A stretch of 64,000 bases of DNA from Prevotella sp. ne3005 (GTDB lineage: Bacteria > Bacteroidota > Bacteroidia > Bacteroidales > Bacteroidaceae): positions 389,254 to 453,253 of the forward strand of contig NZ_FOCK01000002.1 of the NCBI RefSeq assembly GCF_900110085.1, read 5' to 3'. This document shows, in pieces, positions 35,336 to 44,637 of this stretch. The notes below the pieces were generated by a model, which did not search any database, was not told the origin of the DNA, and saw only the letters and a program-made list of their open reading frames with translations. Every line of letters starts with the position of its first letter. The first letter of the stretch is position 1. The translations under genes and the position numbers were made by a program.

Positions 35336-38300
35336 ATGAAGCACATAAAAAGACTACTGATCGTATTGATGCTGCTATTGCCATTGGCAGTGGTGGCCGA
35401 CTATCTGTTTAAGACGATGGATGCCCGCGATGGTTTGACATCCAGTCAGGTAAACTGCATCCTTAAAGACTCACGCGGCTATATGTGGTTCGGTACCCCT
35501 GCCGGCCTCTACCGTTTCGACGGCTACACGTTCCGCAACTTCCAGAGTGACTCTCAGGACGGTTCGTCGCTGAACGACAGTTACATCAACTCCATTCAGG
35601 AGATGCTCGACGGCAACCTGCTTGTCGAGACCTCGTCGGGTTACTGCATCTATCATCCCCAGACGGAGACGTTTGAGCGCGACATGAAACAGACATTCGC
35701 CCGTATGGGTATCGAGACCATCCCCTCGGTGGTATTCATCGACCGCCATAAGAACCTCTGGGGTGCAATCCCCAACAAAGGCGTGGTCTGCTATAACCAG
35801 CAACAGCAACTGCTATTTGAGTTCGGCTATACCGACGACGCACAAGGTGTGCCACAGGGTGTGATCAGTTCTATCAGCGACTGCCGCGACGGTGCACTCA
35901 TCGTCTATAATGATGGTCGATTGGTGTGCTGCGACGTTATGCACCAGCAGCATACGGTATGGGCTACCGACGGAATCCCACAACTGAAGAGCCGCCATTC
36001 GAAGTCGTACAAAGCCTTTGCCGACCAATTAGACAATATCTGGCTCTACGGGCAGGGCACACTGTGTATGTATAACAAGAGTTCCGACACCTGGGATACC
36101 AGCATCGGTGAGCGCTTAGGATTGACGGGCATTGGCGTCGACCGTAACATCAACGGCATGGCCGGCGACAAGAGAGGAAACATCTGGATCGGTTCCGACC
36201 AACTGGGACTGATGAAGATGGATCCTAACACCCATGAGATTGAGTCCGTACAGCCACGCAATATCAATGAACAGCAGTGGATGCATGACAAAGTAGGCAT
36301 TCAGAGCGTTTATGTCGACGATACCGACCTGCTGTGGGTAGGTACGGAGAAATCAGGTATAGCCTACTCCGGACAATATATTTACCGCTTCGGCTCAGAC
36401 CTCAAGGGTGACATTACCGCACTGGCACAGGATGCCAACGGCACCATCTGGTACGGCACCAGCGATAGAGGTATCATCGGCTACGACGGGCAGCTGGCCA
36501 GTCTGAAGGTTTCATGCATGGCTACGACACCTGACGGTAGTCTGTGGATTGGTTCGAAGCGCAATGGTCTGACGCGCATCAAAAATGGTGTCACCACCAT
36601 CTTCTCGCTTGCAAAGGATAGTGCCTCGACACTTATCGACGACCATATCAACGCCCTCTGCCAAGACAAGATCGGCAACCTCTGGATTGCCACTAATGGC
36701 GGTCTGCAGGTGTATAACCCCAGGATGAACTCGTTCAGCTCATACACCCGCGAGAACGGCAAGCTCTCGACCAACAATATCACCAGCCTTTTCTATAAAA
36801 ACGATGGTACAGGCAACAACCTGCTCATTGGTACGGCCGAAGGACTGATCATCCTGAACCTCTCGACGACGGAGAAGAAGGTTCTGACGGGAAACTCGAA
36901 CAATATCGAGCCCTTCACCAACAACTACATCACTCAGATTTTACAGGACTCAAGAGGACTCATCTGGGTAGGAACACGTGAGGGTCTGAACATCCTGAAC
37001 CTTGAGACCGATGACATCGACTACCTGACAGAAAAGCAGGGACTCTGCAACAACAATATTTGCGGTATTGCCGAGGATAAGAACCATAACATCTGGGTCA
37101 CCACCAGCAAGGGTGTGTCGCGTATCGTCATCCAGCGTAACCACGAGGACGGCACAAACAACTACGGACTCTACAACTACTCCACTGCCGATGGTCTGCA
37201 GAGCAATGAGTTCAATATTGGTGCCATCCTGACGAAGAACGACGGCAACGTGCTCTTGGGCGGCCTCTACGGTGTAAACTGGGTACTGCAGTCACAAGCC
37301 AACGACAACAACTCCCTGCCTCGTGTGATGCTCACACAGATGTTCATCGGAGAGGAAGAGGTACTGACTGGTCATGTATACGACGGTCGTGTCATTCTCT
37401 CACAGGCCATGAACGAGACTAATAAGATTGAACTCGCCCACGACCAGAACACCTTCACCATCAAGTTTGCAGCAGGTAACTACAATCAGAGTGAGCGCCT
37501 GCAGTTCATGTATTGGATGGAAGGTAAGGACGAAGACTGGCGCAACGGTAATGCGCTGACCCACGGTGTGACCTTCAAAAACCTGAGTAGCGGCAAATAT
37601 ACCCTCCACGTGAAGGCCATCAGTGCCGAAGGAGCTGTCAGCAACCAAGAACGTACACTCGCCATCACCATCGAGCGCCACTGGCTGCTCTCCTGGTGGA
37701 TGATTGCAACCTATATCATCATCCTCCTCGTCATCATCTACTTCTGGCGCATCGGTATCAAGCAGCTGAAGGCCATCAAGTCAAGAAAGCTTGCCGTTAT
37801 CCAGGAACTGAAGATGCAGCGCGAGGAGATCAAGGCAGCCAGCGACGACCTGCGTCAGCCCATGGCCCGCATGACCTCCATCATCGGTAACCTCTCAGAG
37901 AAAGAGAAGAGCCTCGAGGAGAAAGAGCAGCTGAACGCCCTTCACTCGCAGATGCTGCAGATCATTACCCGTGTGGCCGACATGCAGATGAACCTCGAAC
38001 ACCCAGAGGAGAAAGCCAAGAACGTGGTTCAGGACCGTCTGGAGATGAACAGCAAGGGCGAGCTCGAACTGCCTGAGATCGCCAGTGAGACACTAACGGC
38101 AGAGACCACCCGCTCACGTGCCGCCCTCGACTCACCGACAGCAAAGTTCACCGTGGTGATGATTGATGACAACGAGGACTTCCTGAAGTTCGCCTCAGCC
38201 CGACTGAAATATGTCTACGACTTCCATGTCTACAACGACATCGAAAAGGCTGCCGACGATCTGGACGAGATGAAGTGCGACATCGTCGTCTGTAAGCAGG

Positions 38301-39118
38301 AGATGCCTGTCATGACGGGTAGTGAACTCTGTAACCAGCTGAAGACGAACCCCAACACGCAGAAGATTAAGTTCGTATTGATGACGGAGGGTGTGCTCAC
38401 GCCACAGGATATGCACTCGAAGAATATCACCGTCTCTGCCGATGACTATCTGGCCAAGCCGTTCAACATGCAGGAGGCTACGATGCGCTTCAACCAGGTA
38501 CTCGGTCTGGGTGCTGTCAAGATGAACAGCAACCTCATCGAAGGTGCCGAGACACGTATGCTTGAGGATCATAACACCAGTATGACCACCGCTACGGAGA
38601 GCATTGATGGCGAGACCATCGATGAAGAGCAGAGCCTCATGGTCTCTCCCGACGATCCGATGAACATGGTCGAGACATCAGTTATCAAGAAGACCTCTAT
38701 GGTGAAGAAGAACAACCTGCCAGAGGGCATCCTGCCCGACAATCAGGAGAGCGAGGAGTCGATGTCCGACTACTCAATGCTCGACGCCATGGACCAGCAG
38801 CTGATAAAGAATATTGAGCAGTATGTGATGCAGAATATGAGCCGTGGTCAGATCAGCCTTGAGGAGATGGCCAGTGCGATGGGAATGGGTCGTGTACCCT
38901 TCTTCCACCGCGTGCGTAACCTCACAGGCAAGACGCCCGCCGAGCTGGTGCGCGACATGCGACTGAAGCACGCCTGCATCCTGCTGAAGCGTACGAACAT
39001 CAACATGAGCGAACTTGCAACGAACGTTGGCTTCATGACGGCAGAAAACTTCATCAGTATCTTCCGCGAGAAGTTCGGCATGACCCCGTTGGAGTACCGG
39101 TTGAACCACAGAAAATAA
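35336..39118 (+). CDS. Propeller/AraC hybrid regulator lacking kinase domain and phosphoacceptor
   Basis: 1260 residues. A signal-like N-terminus; about 25-690 are two-component-regulator-propeller repeats (DSRGYMWFGTPAGLYRFDGYT and many alike); about 704-775 a Y_Y_Y domain; one membrane helix near 785-807; a helical DHp-like part near 820-890; a receiver from about 936; and an AraC-type HTH at about 1150-1258. It differs from a normal hybrid two-component system: the H-box reads SDDLRQPMARM (no His, D837/D838), no HATPase domain exists between helix and receiver, and the receiver phosphate-acceptor Asp is K987 (CKQEMP), though D944/D945 and K1041 remain. Probably a periplasm-sensing, phosphorylation-independent transcription regulator. 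It lies in an operon with kdsD. Confidence 0.9.
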   Translation: MKHIKRLLIVLMLLLPLAVVADYLFKTMDARDGLTSSQVNCILKDSRGYMWFGTPAGLYRFDGYTFRNFQSDSQDGSSLNDSYINSIQEMLDGNLLVETSSGYCIYHPQTETFERDMKQTFARMGIETIPSVVFIDRHKNLWGAIPNKGVVCYNQQQQLLFEFGYTDDAQGVPQGVISSISDCRDGALIVYNDGRLVCCDVMHQQHTVWATDGIPQLKSRHSKSYKAFADQLDNIWLYGQGTLCMYNKSSDTWDTSIGERLGLTGIGVDRNINGMAGDKRGNIWIGSDQLGLMKMDPNTHEIESVQPRNINEQQWMHDKVGIQSVYVDDTDLLWVGTEKSGIAYSGQYIYRFGSDLKGDITALAQDANGTIWYGTSDRGIIGYDGQLASLKVSCMATTPDGSLWIGSKRNGLTRIKNGVTTIFSLAKDSASTLIDDHINALCQDKIGNLWIATNGGLQVYNPRMNSFSSYTRENGKLSTNNITSLFYKNDGTGNNLLIGTAEGLIILNLSTTEKKVLTGNSNNIEPFTNNYITQILQDSRGLIWVGTREGLNILNLETDDIDYLTEKQGLCNNNICGIAEDKNHNIWVTTSKGVSRIVIQRNHEDGTNNYGLYNYSTADGLQSNEFNIGAILTKNDGNVLLGGLYGVNWVLQSQANDNNSLPRVMLTQMFIGEEEVLTGHVYDGRVILSQAMNETNKIELAHDQNTFTIKFAAGNYNQSERLQFMYWMEGKDEDWRNGNALTHGVTFKNLSSGKYTLHVKAISAEGAVSNQERTLAITIERHWLLSWWMIATYIIILLVIIYFWRIGIKQLKAIKSRKLAVIQELKMQREEIKAASDDLRQPMARMTSIIGNLSEKEKSLEEKEQLNALHSQMLQIITRVADMQMNLEHPEEKAKNVVQDRLEMNSKGELELPEIASETLTAETTRSRAALDSPTAKFTVVMIDDNEDFLKFASARLKYVYDFHVYNDIEKAADDLDEMKCDIVVCKQEMPVMTGSELCNQLKTNPNTQKIKFVLMTEGVLTPQDMHSKNITVSADDYLAKPFNMQEATMRFNQVLGLGAVKMNSNLIEGAETRMLEDHNTSMTTATESIDGETIDEEQSLMVSPDDPMNMVETSVIKKTSMVKKNNLPEGILPDNQESEESMSDYSMLDAMDQQLIKNIEQYVMQNMSRGQISLEEMASAMGMGRVPFFHRVRNLTGKTPAELVRDMRLKHACILLKRTNINMSELATNVGFMTAENFISIFREKFGMTPLEYRLNHRK

Positions 39119-39142
39119 AAAGTGACAATCGTAAAACATAAA

Positions 39143-40384
39143 ATGATGAACACATTGAAGTGGTGGCGGATTATTCTGCCACTACTTTTCAGTATTCACT
39201 ATTCACTTCTCACGGCGTCTGCACAGTCCAGCGATTCCATGACCGTTGAGCAGATGAGCGCACTGGGCATTCATTTCACCAACGACAACAAGGTGGAACT
39301 GCTCATGTCGGGTCGGGAGAAGTTTGAACGGCTCTTTGAGGATATCCGTCAGGCCAAGCAGAGTGTGCATCTGGAGTACTTCAACTTCCGCAACGACTCC
39401 ATCGCCTCGCTGCTCTTCGACATCCTCAGGGAGAAACGCAAAGAGGGTGTAGAGGTGAGAGCCGCCTTCGACGGCTTCGGCAACGACTCCAACAACCAGC
39501 CCCTGAAGAAGAGCCACCTCGCCGCTCTCCATGCCGACAGCATCAACATCCGCGAGTTCGACCCCATCCGCTTTCCCTGGGTAAACCATATATGGCCCAG
39601 AGACCACCGTAAGATTGTAATCATCGACGGGCGTATCGGTTATACGGGCGGTATGAACGTAGCCGACTATTACATCGTGGGAACAGAGCAGGTGGGCGAA
39701 TGGCGCGACATGCATTGCCGCATCGAGGGACCAGCCGTCAACGACCTGCAGGCCATCTTCGCCCGTTTCTGGAAGAAGCTCGGCAAGGAAGACCTCTCCG
39801 ACCCTCGCTACTATCAGGGCACCTGTGCCGGCAGGAAGATGATCGGCATCGTCAACCGCGAGCCAAACACCTCTAACGAGATTATGCGCCGACTCTATAT
39901 CCATGCCCTCGACAATGCCAAGGACTCGGTAAAGATTGTCAACCCCTACTTCGTCCCTACCCCCTCCGTCATGAAAGCCCTCAAGCGCTGTGCCGAACGG
40001 GGCGTGAAGATGGACATCATCATGTCGGCAAAATACGACGTGCCTCTCACGCCCGATGTCGTCTACTATAACATGCGCAAGCTCATCAAAAGGGGTGTCA
40101 ACGTATGGCGCTATCGTCTGGGATTCCATCATTCGAAGATTATGATGGTCGACGGGAAATTCTGTACCGTAGGCAGCACCAACCTCGATGCGCGCAGCAT
40201 GCGCTTCGACTATGAGATCAATGCCCTCATCATCGACCCGGAGACCACGGCTAAGCTCGATGCCAAGTTTATCGAAGACACCAAGCAGTGCGACCTGATT
40301 ACGATGGAGGAATGGAACAAGAGCCGTTCGACATGGCAACGATTCCGCGGATGGTTCGGACATTTGTTGACCCCGTTCCTGTAG
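39143..40384 (+). CDS. Exported phospholipase-D/cardiolipin-synthase-like protein
   Basis: 413 residues from ATG 39143 (MMNTLKWWRIILPLLF); an in-frame GTG at 39122 is less likely. A signal peptide ends near TASAQ. Two HKD motifs are intact: H155-R-K157 in DHRKIVIIDGRIGYTGG and H330-S-K332 in FHHSKIMMVDGKFCTVG, the catalytic pair of the PLD superfamily. The arrangement and spacing fit cardiolipin synthase (Cls), but the two N-terminal membrane helices of Cls are replaced by a cleavable-looking signal, so it may act on lipids from the periplasmic side. 24 bases after the regulator, three before the acyltransferase. Confidence 0.82.
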   Translation: MMNTLKWWRIILPLLFSIHYSLLTASAQSSDSMTVEQMSALGIHFTNDNKVELLMSGREKFERLFEDIRQAKQSVHLEYFNFRNDSIASLLFDILREKRKEGVEVRAAFDGFGNDSNNQPLKKSHLAALHADSINIREFDPIRFPWVNHIWPRDHRKIVIIDGRIGYTGGMNVADYYIVGTEQVGEWRDMHCRIEGPAVNDLQAIFARFWKKLGKEDLSDPRYYQGTCAGRKMIGIVNREPNTSNEIMRRLYIHALDNAKDSVKIVNPYFVPTPSVMKALKRCAERGVKMDIIMSAKYDVPLTPDVVYYNMRKLIKRGVNVWRYRLGFHHSKIMMVDGKFCTVGSTNLDARSMRFDYEINALIIDPETTAKLDAKFIEDTKQCDLITMEEWNKSRSTWQRFRGWFGHLLTPFL

Positions 40385-40387
40385 CCG

Positions 40388-41530
40388 ATGAATCGCGACA
40401 CCGTCATATCGATTGCCAAGGGCATCGCCATCATCCTGATGGTGGTGGCTCATGCCGAGGCCCCAGGCTGGTTGTGCAAGTTCATCTTCGAGTTCCACAT
40501 GCCCCTCTTCTTCATCACGGCGGGTTACTTCTTCTCACTGAAATACCTCAACGACGAGGCCACCTTCGTCAAGAAGCGTGTCAAGGGGCTCTACTGGCCC
40601 TTCGTCAAGTGGTCGGTATTTTTCCTCATCATCCACAACTGGATGTTCGACATCGGTATTCTCAACGAACGCTTCGGCAACGAGACGGGCGGCGTCACCC
40701 ACCCCTACACATGCCATCAGATCCAGCAGAACCTCTGGCATATCTTCACCGCCATGGGTGGCTACGACCAGTTCCTCTGCGGTGCCTTCTGGTTCTTCCG
40801 CGGACTCTTCGTTGCCAGCATCCTATACCTTATTATATATAAGGTGGTGCTCCACGTGCTCCCAGAGAAGCGAGCCAACGCAGCCCCTTACCTCATCTGT
40901 CTCATCATGCTGCTGCTCTGCGCCTGGAAGACCTATGAGGGTCTGAAGATTATCACCCTCGTGCAGGGTGGCTATCGCGACCTGATGGGCTGTTTCTTCT
41001 TCGGATGCGGCTTCATCTTCCGACAGTATGCCGGTCAGTATCGTCAGTTCATCGGCCGTCACTACGCGGCCCTGTGGACTACCATTCTCTTCGCCGTCAT
41101 CGTGTTTCTTTTCTCGAAATACCTGACGGCCAACATGAACTGGCGCTCCACCTTCGTGCAGTTCCTGTCATTGCCCATCCCTGCCCTACTCGGCTTCCTA
41201 ATGACCTACAACATCAGCCTCTGGCTCGACAGGCACGAAGGCCGTCTGAAGCAGTTTCTCGTCTATACGGGCAACAACACCCTCAACATCTTCATCTTCC
41301 ACATCGTTGCCTATAAGGTGGTTAGTCTGCTGAAGATATGGTACTACGGTCTCGACATCCGGCAGATTGGCTGCCACATGGTCATCCACGAGTACTCCCA
41401 ACAGGATCTGTTCTGGATACTCTACACCATCGCCGGCGTGGGCCTACCATTGGGATGCACCTGGCTCAGTAGAAAAATCAAGGAAAGGGTCAGAGGATAT
41501 AAAGCATCATCTGGATCTCGGCCTCAGTGA
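40388..41530 (+). CDS. Membrane acyltransferase (acyltransferase 3 family)
   Basis: 380 residues, about ten membrane segments. The N-terminus SIAKGIAIILMVVAHAEAPG, with the family His, and FHMPLFFITAGYFF are diagnostic for the acyltransferase-3 / fucose 4-O-acetylase family, which moves acetyl or other acyl groups onto sugars or lipids at the inner membrane. Substrate unknown. It follows the PLD-like gene after three bases, so envelope lipid or LPS decoration is a reasonable guess. Its last 41 bases overlap the end of the TPR gene on the other strand. Confidence 0.85.
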   Translation: MNRDTVISIAKGIAIILMVVAHAEAPGWLCKFIFEFHMPLFFITAGYFFSLKYLNDEATFVKKRVKGLYWPFVKWSVFFLIIHNWMFDIGILNERFGNETGGVTHPYTCHQIQQNLWHIFTAMGGYDQFLCGAFWFFRGLFVASILYLIIYKVVLHVLPEKRANAAPYLICLIMLLLCAWKTYEGLKIITLVQGGYRDLMGCFFFGCGFIFRQYAGQYRQFIGRHYAALWTTILFAVIVFLFSKYLTANMNWRSTFVQFLSLPIPALLGFLMTYNISLWLDRHEGRLKQFLVYTGNNTLNIFIFHIVAYKVVSLLKIWYYGLDIRQIGCHMVIHEYSQQDLFWILYTIAGVGLPLGCTWLSRKIKERVRGYKASSGSRPQ

Positions 41531-43646
41531 TGCCTTTTTCACGGATCAGGCTGTCCTCATTATCAATGATATACATCTTCGGTTCTCCCGTCTCCTCCAG
41601 ATAACGGCGGAAACAGGCGGCTGCGTCATCGATTCGACCATTGAACCAGAGACAATAGCCTTCGTTCAACAGGTCGTTAGGCGACGGCTTCTCGATGTCC
41701 AACAGTTTTTCATATAGCTTCTCTGCCTGCTCGTATTTCCCATTGCAGGTCAGCGTCCAGGCCAGCACACGGTTCACGTTCTCATCGTCGGGCGCCTCAT
41801 AGTTCAGACGGAACAGGATCTTCTCTGCTTCCTCATACTGACGGAGGTTAGTCTGACACACGGCCTTGTTCAGCAGATAAAGCTTCTTGTCTGGCTGCAG
41901 CTGGAGCAGTTTCTCATACATCTCCAGAGCCTCTTCATAAAGGGTGTTGGCAAACAAGGCACGGGCATAGCCAGCCAGGGCGCGCTCGTTCTCGGGCTCC
42001 AGTTCCAGGGCTTTGGCATAGTTCATCCTCGGGTTCTCACCGATATAGCCCGACATCATGTAATACTGGAAGTCGCGACGGCTCACATCATAGCATCTCA
42101 GCATCGTCTTCGCATCCCCTATACGTTTCTTCTTGAGAAGGAAGGCTGTCACCTCATTGAAGTGGGCCTCCAGCGGTGTACCGAAGAACAGTGGACTGGA
42201 GAAGAAGAGATAATTGCGCTCCTCGAGGTCGAAGATGCTCCTGAAGGCATTGCGCTGCGAGAAGATACGGAAGAGTCGGTAGAGATCCTGCAGATAGAGC
42301 CTGCGGATATAGGCTGGCGTCCGTGTCTCCTCCGGTGCCATCTCCGTGAAGGTTCCCTCCCCACGGTCCAGCAACTGTCGGATGTTCTCGGGCAATTGAC
42401 TGATCACCTGTTCAAACGCCAGCAGGAAGGAGTACTTGTCGCTATTGCAGAAAGGACCGTTCTTCATCATAGACTGCAGGAATCGGTTCTCCTTGAACTT
42501 TCCGGCTGCCGACTGGATGTCAGGGTGATTCATATCGAAGGGCATGAGCCAGTTCACAATCTCATTGAAGAAGGGGAAGCGCTTCATCTGTGAGAAGCCG
42601 CCGAAGTAGATGTCCGACCCCTGCTTCTGCATGTCGATCATCTTCCTGTAGCTGTTTTCCATCTTCTCCAGTCGCTCCTCAGCCTCGTTGGGGTGCAGGA
42701 TATCGTTCAGCGGATCCTGGTCTTCCTCGCTGTTCCAGTCGATGATAATCGGCGAGTCCTGGCTCTTCTTCGTCTTGATAAGGTCGGGAATGATCTCATC
42801 ACGGATGGTAGCCTGGTCCTGCTCCACATTGATGCAGTAGATCATCTGCTTCTGCAGGTCCACCAGTTCCTGACGGCATTGCTCATCGTCGAACAGGGTC
42901 TTCAGCAGTTCAGTCTCCTCAGGGAAGATGCCGTCGAGTTCGGCATCCATAGAGAACACCCAACCGACGAGGGCTCTTTGGCGCACCTGTTCGTCAATGG
43001 CCTGCTGATAGACATGCACCAGCGTACGGAACTTCGCCATATCAAAATAGCTCATCGACGAGAGCATCACACTGCTGATGAGCAGCAGCTGGTCGTTCAC
43101 GTCGACCGTCGGCGACAGCAACAGATCCTCCATCGCCGTCGCATAGCTGTCGGTCCACAAGCCAGAGGTCAGGATATTGTCAAACAGCTCCACCATCTGG
43201 TCATGATGCTGTGCATAGAGTTCACTACGCTTGGCAGCCGAAGTGTGGGCTGGCTCCAGATCGAGCACGGCCACATCCGACACAAAGGCCTCCAACTCCT
43301 CTTTCACCACCTGCGGCGACCAGTCGCGCGCCGTCATGTGTCCCTTATAGAAGAGCGACGAGAGGTAAGGCATGTGCCTCACGGTATAGTTGCTGGCCAT
43401 GTTGGCATAGAGCACATACATCCTGCGCAACAGGTTGTCGTAGAGCTGCGGCAGCTGGGGATCCTTAAATCCACGACGCCAGTAGTCGGCCATCAGCTGA
43501 TAGTCGGTCTTAATGGCAAAAAGCCGGTCGGTATTGATCTGATGGGGATGTACGGCCAGGAAATTGTCCATCGCCACGATGGCCTCACCAAGGTTGCGAT
43601 TCAACAAATGGTCAAGGACGGTATCAAGTGCTTCGTTTCTAACCAT
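41490..43646 (-). CDS. Tetratricopeptide-repeat protein
   Basis: 718 residues, soluble, no signal peptide. The C-terminal third holds TPR-like helices (AKALELEPENERALAGYARALF, here read in part; YEEALEMYEKLLQLQPDKKLY; YEEAEKILFRLNYEAPDD; YEQAEKLYEKLLDIEKPS). The N-terminal two thirds are helical without recognised domain. Proteins like this are common in Bacteroidales and unassigned; TPRs suggest a scaffolding role. It starts six bases after the solute-binding lipoprotein gene, in the same operon. Confidence 0.82.
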   Translation of the reverse strand: MVRNEALDTVLDHLLNRNLGEAIVAMDNFLAVHPHQINTDRLFAIKTDYQLMADYWRRGFKDPQLPQLYDNLLRRMYVLYANMASNYTVRHMPYLSSLFYKGHMTARDWSPQVVKEELEAFVSDVAVLDLEPAHTSAAKRSELYAQHHDQMVELFDNILTSGLWTDSYATAMEDLLLSPTVDVNDQLLLISSVMLSSMSYFDMAKFRTLVHVYQQAIDEQVRQRALVGWVFSMDAELDGIFPEETELLKTLFDDEQCRQELVDLQKQMIYCINVEQDQATIRDEIIPDLIKTKKSQDSPIIIDWNSEEDQDPLNDILHPNEAEERLEKMENSYRKMIDMQKQGSDIYFGGFSQMKRFPFFNEIVNWLMPFDMNHPDIQSAAGKFKENRFLQSMMKNGPFCNSDKYSFLLAFEQVISQLPENIRQLLDRGEGTFTEMAPEETRTPAYIRRLYLQDLYRLFRIFSQRNAFRSIFDLEERNYLFFSSPLFFGTPLEAHFNEVTAFLLKKKRIGDAKTMLRCYDVSRRDFQYYMMSGYIGENPRMNYAKALELEPENERALAGYARALFANTLYEEALEMYEKLLQLQPDKKLYLLNKAVCQTNLRQYEEAEKILFRLNYEAPDDENVNRVLAWTLTCNGKYEQAEKLYEKLLDIEKPSPNDLLNEGYCLWFNGRIDDAAACFRRYLEETGEPKMYIIDNEDSLIREKGITEAEIQMMLYIL

Positions 43647-43652
43647 GACTTC

Positions 43653-44573
43653 TTACTTTTTCTTCGACAGCCACTGGCGGGCCTGTTCCACATCCTTCTC
43701 CCTCGGCGCTGCAGCATGCTGGAACTTCAACGTGTCGGGCAAGGCCTTCAGCGCCTGTTCAGAGATCTTATAATATTTCCTGATAACGTCCCGGTATTGT
43801 TTCACCCCATAGTGGTTCAGCGAGTCGCAAGCCTCATTGTAGCCTTTCAGAAACACCTCCATCTGTCGACGGCGGTTCTGGTCGTCCATACCCTTCTCGC
43901 GGAAGGCCAGCACGCCCATCTGCATATCCAGCTGACGGGTATCGAGCAGCACCTTGTGCTTACCCAACAGGGCCTGTGTGGCCTGCGGCTCCGTCATCAG
44001 CAGGGCGTCCATCTCGTTATTCTCCAACATCTTCAGCCGCACGTTCACATCATTGATCTGGATGCGGAACACGCGTTCAGTCTTCAGTTTCGCACTATCC
44101 ACGGCCAGGTCGCTCAGCAGGTCGGTCACCGAGTAGCGCGTCATGGCCAGCATACGGTCGTCGAGATGCTTCAGGTTCGACATACGCAACTGTCGGTTGC
44201 TGATGAGCAGCCAATAGGCATTCGTGGCAGCCACATACTTCAGGGGCGTTCCCTGCTGGATCATCCGCTCCGTCCTCACCAGGTCGCTGATGGAGCCCTC
44301 TACCCTGCCCCGCATCAGGGCTGTATCACAGTCCATCTGGGCATTAAAGCGCTTCAGGCGGATATCCACCACCGTGTCAAACATCTGGTGGTCTTTGGCA
44401 ATAAACACGGGCAGACAGTCGAGCGTCGGCATCACAGCCACCTTCAGGGCTGCCGAGTCCTCACGCCACAACTTCAATCGCTGGGCACGCGACAGTCGTT
44501 TCGTCTCCTCATACGACTGTCCGCAGCCTGCAATCAGTAATATCGTTGCGAATAACAATAGAATCTTTCTCAT
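43653..44573 (-). CDS. Orphan solute-binding lipoprotein (NMT1/SsuA-like)
   Basis: 306 residues from ATG 44573; an in-frame extension to 44768 runs over the radA 5' end and is rejected. A lipoprotein signal ends LLIAGC (Cys 17). The mature part, VAVMPTLDCLPVFIAKDHQMF ... NNEMDALLMTEPQA (shown in pieces), resembles type-2 periplasmic-binding proteins of the NMT1/nitrate-sulfonate class. No permease or ATPase gene is nearby, so it may be a sensor or orphan binder rather than a transporter part. Followed by the TPR gene after six bases. Confidence 0.72.
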   Translation of the reverse strand: MRKILLLFATILLIAGCGQSYEETKRLSRAQRLKLWREDSAALKVAVMPTLDCLPVFIAKDHQMFDTVVDIRLKRFNAQMDCDTALMRGRVEGSISDLVRTERMIQQGTPLKYVAATNAYWLLISNRQLRMSNLKHLDDRMLAMTRYSVTDLLSDLAVDSAKLKTERVFRIQINDVNVRLKMLENNEMDALLMTEPQATQALLGKHKVLLDTRQLDMQMGVLAFREKGMDDQNRRRQMEVFLKGYNEACDSLNHYGVKQYRDVIRKYYKISEQALKALPDTLKFQHAAAPREKDVEQARQWLSKKK

Positions 44574-44581
44574 ATCGCCTG

Positions 44582-44589
44582 CAAAGGTA
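44582..44589 (-). promoter_or_regulatory. Promoter of the solute-binding lipoprotein operon
   Basis: Minus strand TACCTTTG, 8 bases before the ATG at 44573. It lies back to back with the radA promoter, which begins at 44599. Confidence 0.55.
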
Positions 44590-44598
44590 CGTTTTTTT

Positions 44599-44629
44599 TT
44601 TGGAATAAAGAAAAATTTTCGTAACTTTG
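44599..44629 (+). promoter_or_regulatory. Promoter of radA
   Basis: TTTG at 44599-44602, a 19-base spacer, TAACTTTG at 44622-44629, and the ATG at 44638 only eight bases later: a nearly leaderless message. Confidence 0.7.
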
Positions 44630-44637
44630 CACTCGTT

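Noticed and set aside
41490..41530. 41-base tail-to-tail overlap taken as a frameshift in one gene
   Set aside because: Both C-termini read normally and both frames are intact; a simple convergent overlap explains it.
42693..44540. Long open frame (615 codons) on the plus strand opposite the TPR and solute-binding genes
   Set aside because: Rich in His, Gln and Leu with no domain, fully antisense to two well-supported genes; a G/C-codon shadow.
44224..44637. In-frame extension of radA by 138 codons
   Set aside because: Runs across the opposite lipoprotein gene and the radA promoter; RadA begins just before its zinc finger.
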